A stretch of DNA of 64,000 nucleotides from Schleiferilactobacillus perolens DSM 12744. GTDB taxonomy: Bacteria > Bacillota > Bacilli > Lactobacillales > Lactobacillaceae. Both the position numbers and the translations under genes were made by a program. Of this stretch, positions 63,279-64,000 are shown piece after piece. The DNA lies in assembly GCF_001435585.1 (NCBI RefSeq), contig NZ_AZEC01000010.1, positions 1 to 64,000 on the forward strand, given 5' to 3'. Below the pieces are notes generated by a model that worked only from the letters and a program-made list of their open reading frames with translations, had not been told where the DNA came from and ran no database searches. The first letter of the stretch is position 1. Each line of letters begins with the position of its first letter.

Positions 63279-64000
63279 TTACTTGATATTGTAAATCTTG
63301 GTCCCAATTGTTTGAAATTTGGCATCCATGAAACGAAGTGTCACAGGATTGGTATTTTCAAGTTGAAAAATAAGGACACCTTGGGCAGTTTTTCCGGGTA
63401 ACAGATTATTGTTCATGATGTCCTCCTGTTCTTGAAGGGCATTATTGCCTTCATCATCCATATCATTCATACCTGGGTTGAGATCTTTGTTGGACGTATC
63501 GTTTTTTTGGGTAGCATGTACGACCATATAAATGTTCGAGGGATCCATTTCTTTCTTGGAGTTGTTGGTGACATCGGTGTAAATTACCAAATTCTTTTTA
63601 CCATCGGAAATTGAATCGCGAACTTCGGATTTAGTCAGTTTATACGTCATATTACCAGCATCAAAGACGTCATTTTTGAAAGTCCAATGATTTGGATCGT
63701 GGGAAGCAGCGTTTTCTGACTTTGATGTCGCCATACTTGTGGACTTTGTTGAAGAGGTCTTATTTGTGCCTTTTACGGAACTGCTTCTGTTCGGTACTGC
63801 AGTCTTCTCTTTTTTCCCTAAACGGTCCTTTTTGAGATTCTCATATGAAACGATCCAACTACCAACAAACGAACGTGATTTCTTGGCAGTGACAGTCACA
63901 GTATCACCGATAGTTACATCAGGGTTTTCTGCGCTCACAAAATTTAGATGTTTACCGGTGATCAAATTGTAACCGAAGGCACTTCTGGGTTCAAAACGTT
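63279..64000 (-). CDS. DUF5067/DUF4352-like extracellular protein (5' end outside window)
   Basis: The frame is open from the window edge (RFEPRSAFGYNLITGKHLNF) to the stop at 63279, giving at least 239 residues, so the TTG at 63965 is probably not the start. A first beta domain (DTVTVTAKKSRSFVGSWIVS YENL) is followed by a Ser/Thr/Lys-rich linker. The last part is a DUF5067-like domain (WTFKNDVFDAGNMTYKLTKS EVRDSISDGKKNLVIYTDVT NNS). Such proteins are usually lipoproteins. It resembles the C-terminal domain of the protein at 57078-59102. Confidence 0.7.
   Translation of the reverse strand, partial: RFEPRSAFGYNLITGKHLNFVSAENPDVTIGDTVTVTAKKSRSFVGSWIVSYENLKKDRLGKKEKTAVPNRSSSVKGTNKTSSTKSTSMATSKSENAASHDPNHWTFKNDVFDAGNMTYKLTKSEVRDSISDGKKNLVIYTDVTNNSKKEMDPSNIYMVVHATQKNDTSNKDLNPGMNDMDDEGNNALQEQEDIMNNNLLPGKTAQGVLIFQLENTNPVTLRFMDAKFQTIGTKIYNIK

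Noticed and set aside
1-64000. CRISPR array, tRNA or rRNA gene, antibiotic resistance gene
   Set aside because: I looked for regular spaced repeats, tRNA-like cloverleaf ends and tet/erm-type genes, and saw none; the tetM position of Tn916 is taken by the BREX cargo.

Overview
The window comes from a Gram-positive bacterium of the Lactobacillaceae, most likely of the Lacticaseibacillus casei/paracasei/rhamnosus type. The evidence is strong purine-rich ribosome sites, Tn916-family transfer genes, LPxTG surface proteins, and IS30, ISL3, IS66 and IS1634 insertion sequences. The species is inferred; no rRNA or tRNA gene is present.

From about 16 to 49491 the window is one integrative and conjugative element (ICE) of the Tn916 superfamily, inserted in the 3' end of guaA. 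The last codons of guaA (ATIEWE-stop) lie at 1-27, and the 10-bp target core GAGTGGGAAT recurs at 49482-49491. The left end carries int, a DUF3173 excisionase-like gene, an Orf8-like HTH gene and an Orf7-like sigma factor gene, all on the minus strand. The right half (27.6-49.2 kb, minus strand) is the transfer module: TcpC, a split transfer gene, CwlT-like hydrolase, VirB6-like, VirB4, TcpE, ArdA, TcpD, a DNA methyltransferase, MobT relaxase, oriT, FtsK/TcpA coupling ATPase, small acidic proteins, two YdcP proteins, a SpoVG-like protein and a large thioester/CnaB adhesin.

Where Tn916 carries tetM, this element carries a 24-kb defence cargo bounded by two identical 61-bp repeats (3433 and 27462). 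Its core is a complete type 1 BREX operon on the plus strand: brxA, brxB, brxC, pglX, pglZ, brxL, followed by a DUF262 gene cut by an IS30. Between pglX and pglZ lies an inversion cassette: a dedicated tyrosine recombinase and a silent second pglX segment in opposite orientation. The active and silent segments share three inverted repeat pairs (87, 22 and 18 bp) inside otherwise diverged sequence, so the methyltransferase and specificity parts of PglX should be exchangeable in frame. An IS66 with a perfect 8-bp target duplication has inserted at the recombinase end of this cassette. Remnants of older defence genes (an hsdS fragment, a PD-(D/E)XK nuclease fragment) and a type I toxin gene lie at the left of the cargo.

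A second defence gene, a PHP plus SMC-like ATPase (TrlF/Ppl type), is inserted on the plus strand beside oriT. The element also encodes anti-restriction ArdA, a solitary methyltransferase and a tandem array of very acidic small paralogues that could be DNA mimics. The element therefore joins defence of its host with functions that help it enter a defended recipient.

Right of the ICE (49.5-64 kb) lie a strong terminator that may be the displaced guaA terminator, an ABC-3C-like defence operon with two in-frame stops, a wrecked IS1634-family element, a P-loop kinase, an XRE regulator, a GNAT acetyltransferase, a large membrane protein, a frameshifted lectin-like surface protein and the edge of a DUF5067/DUF4352-like gene.
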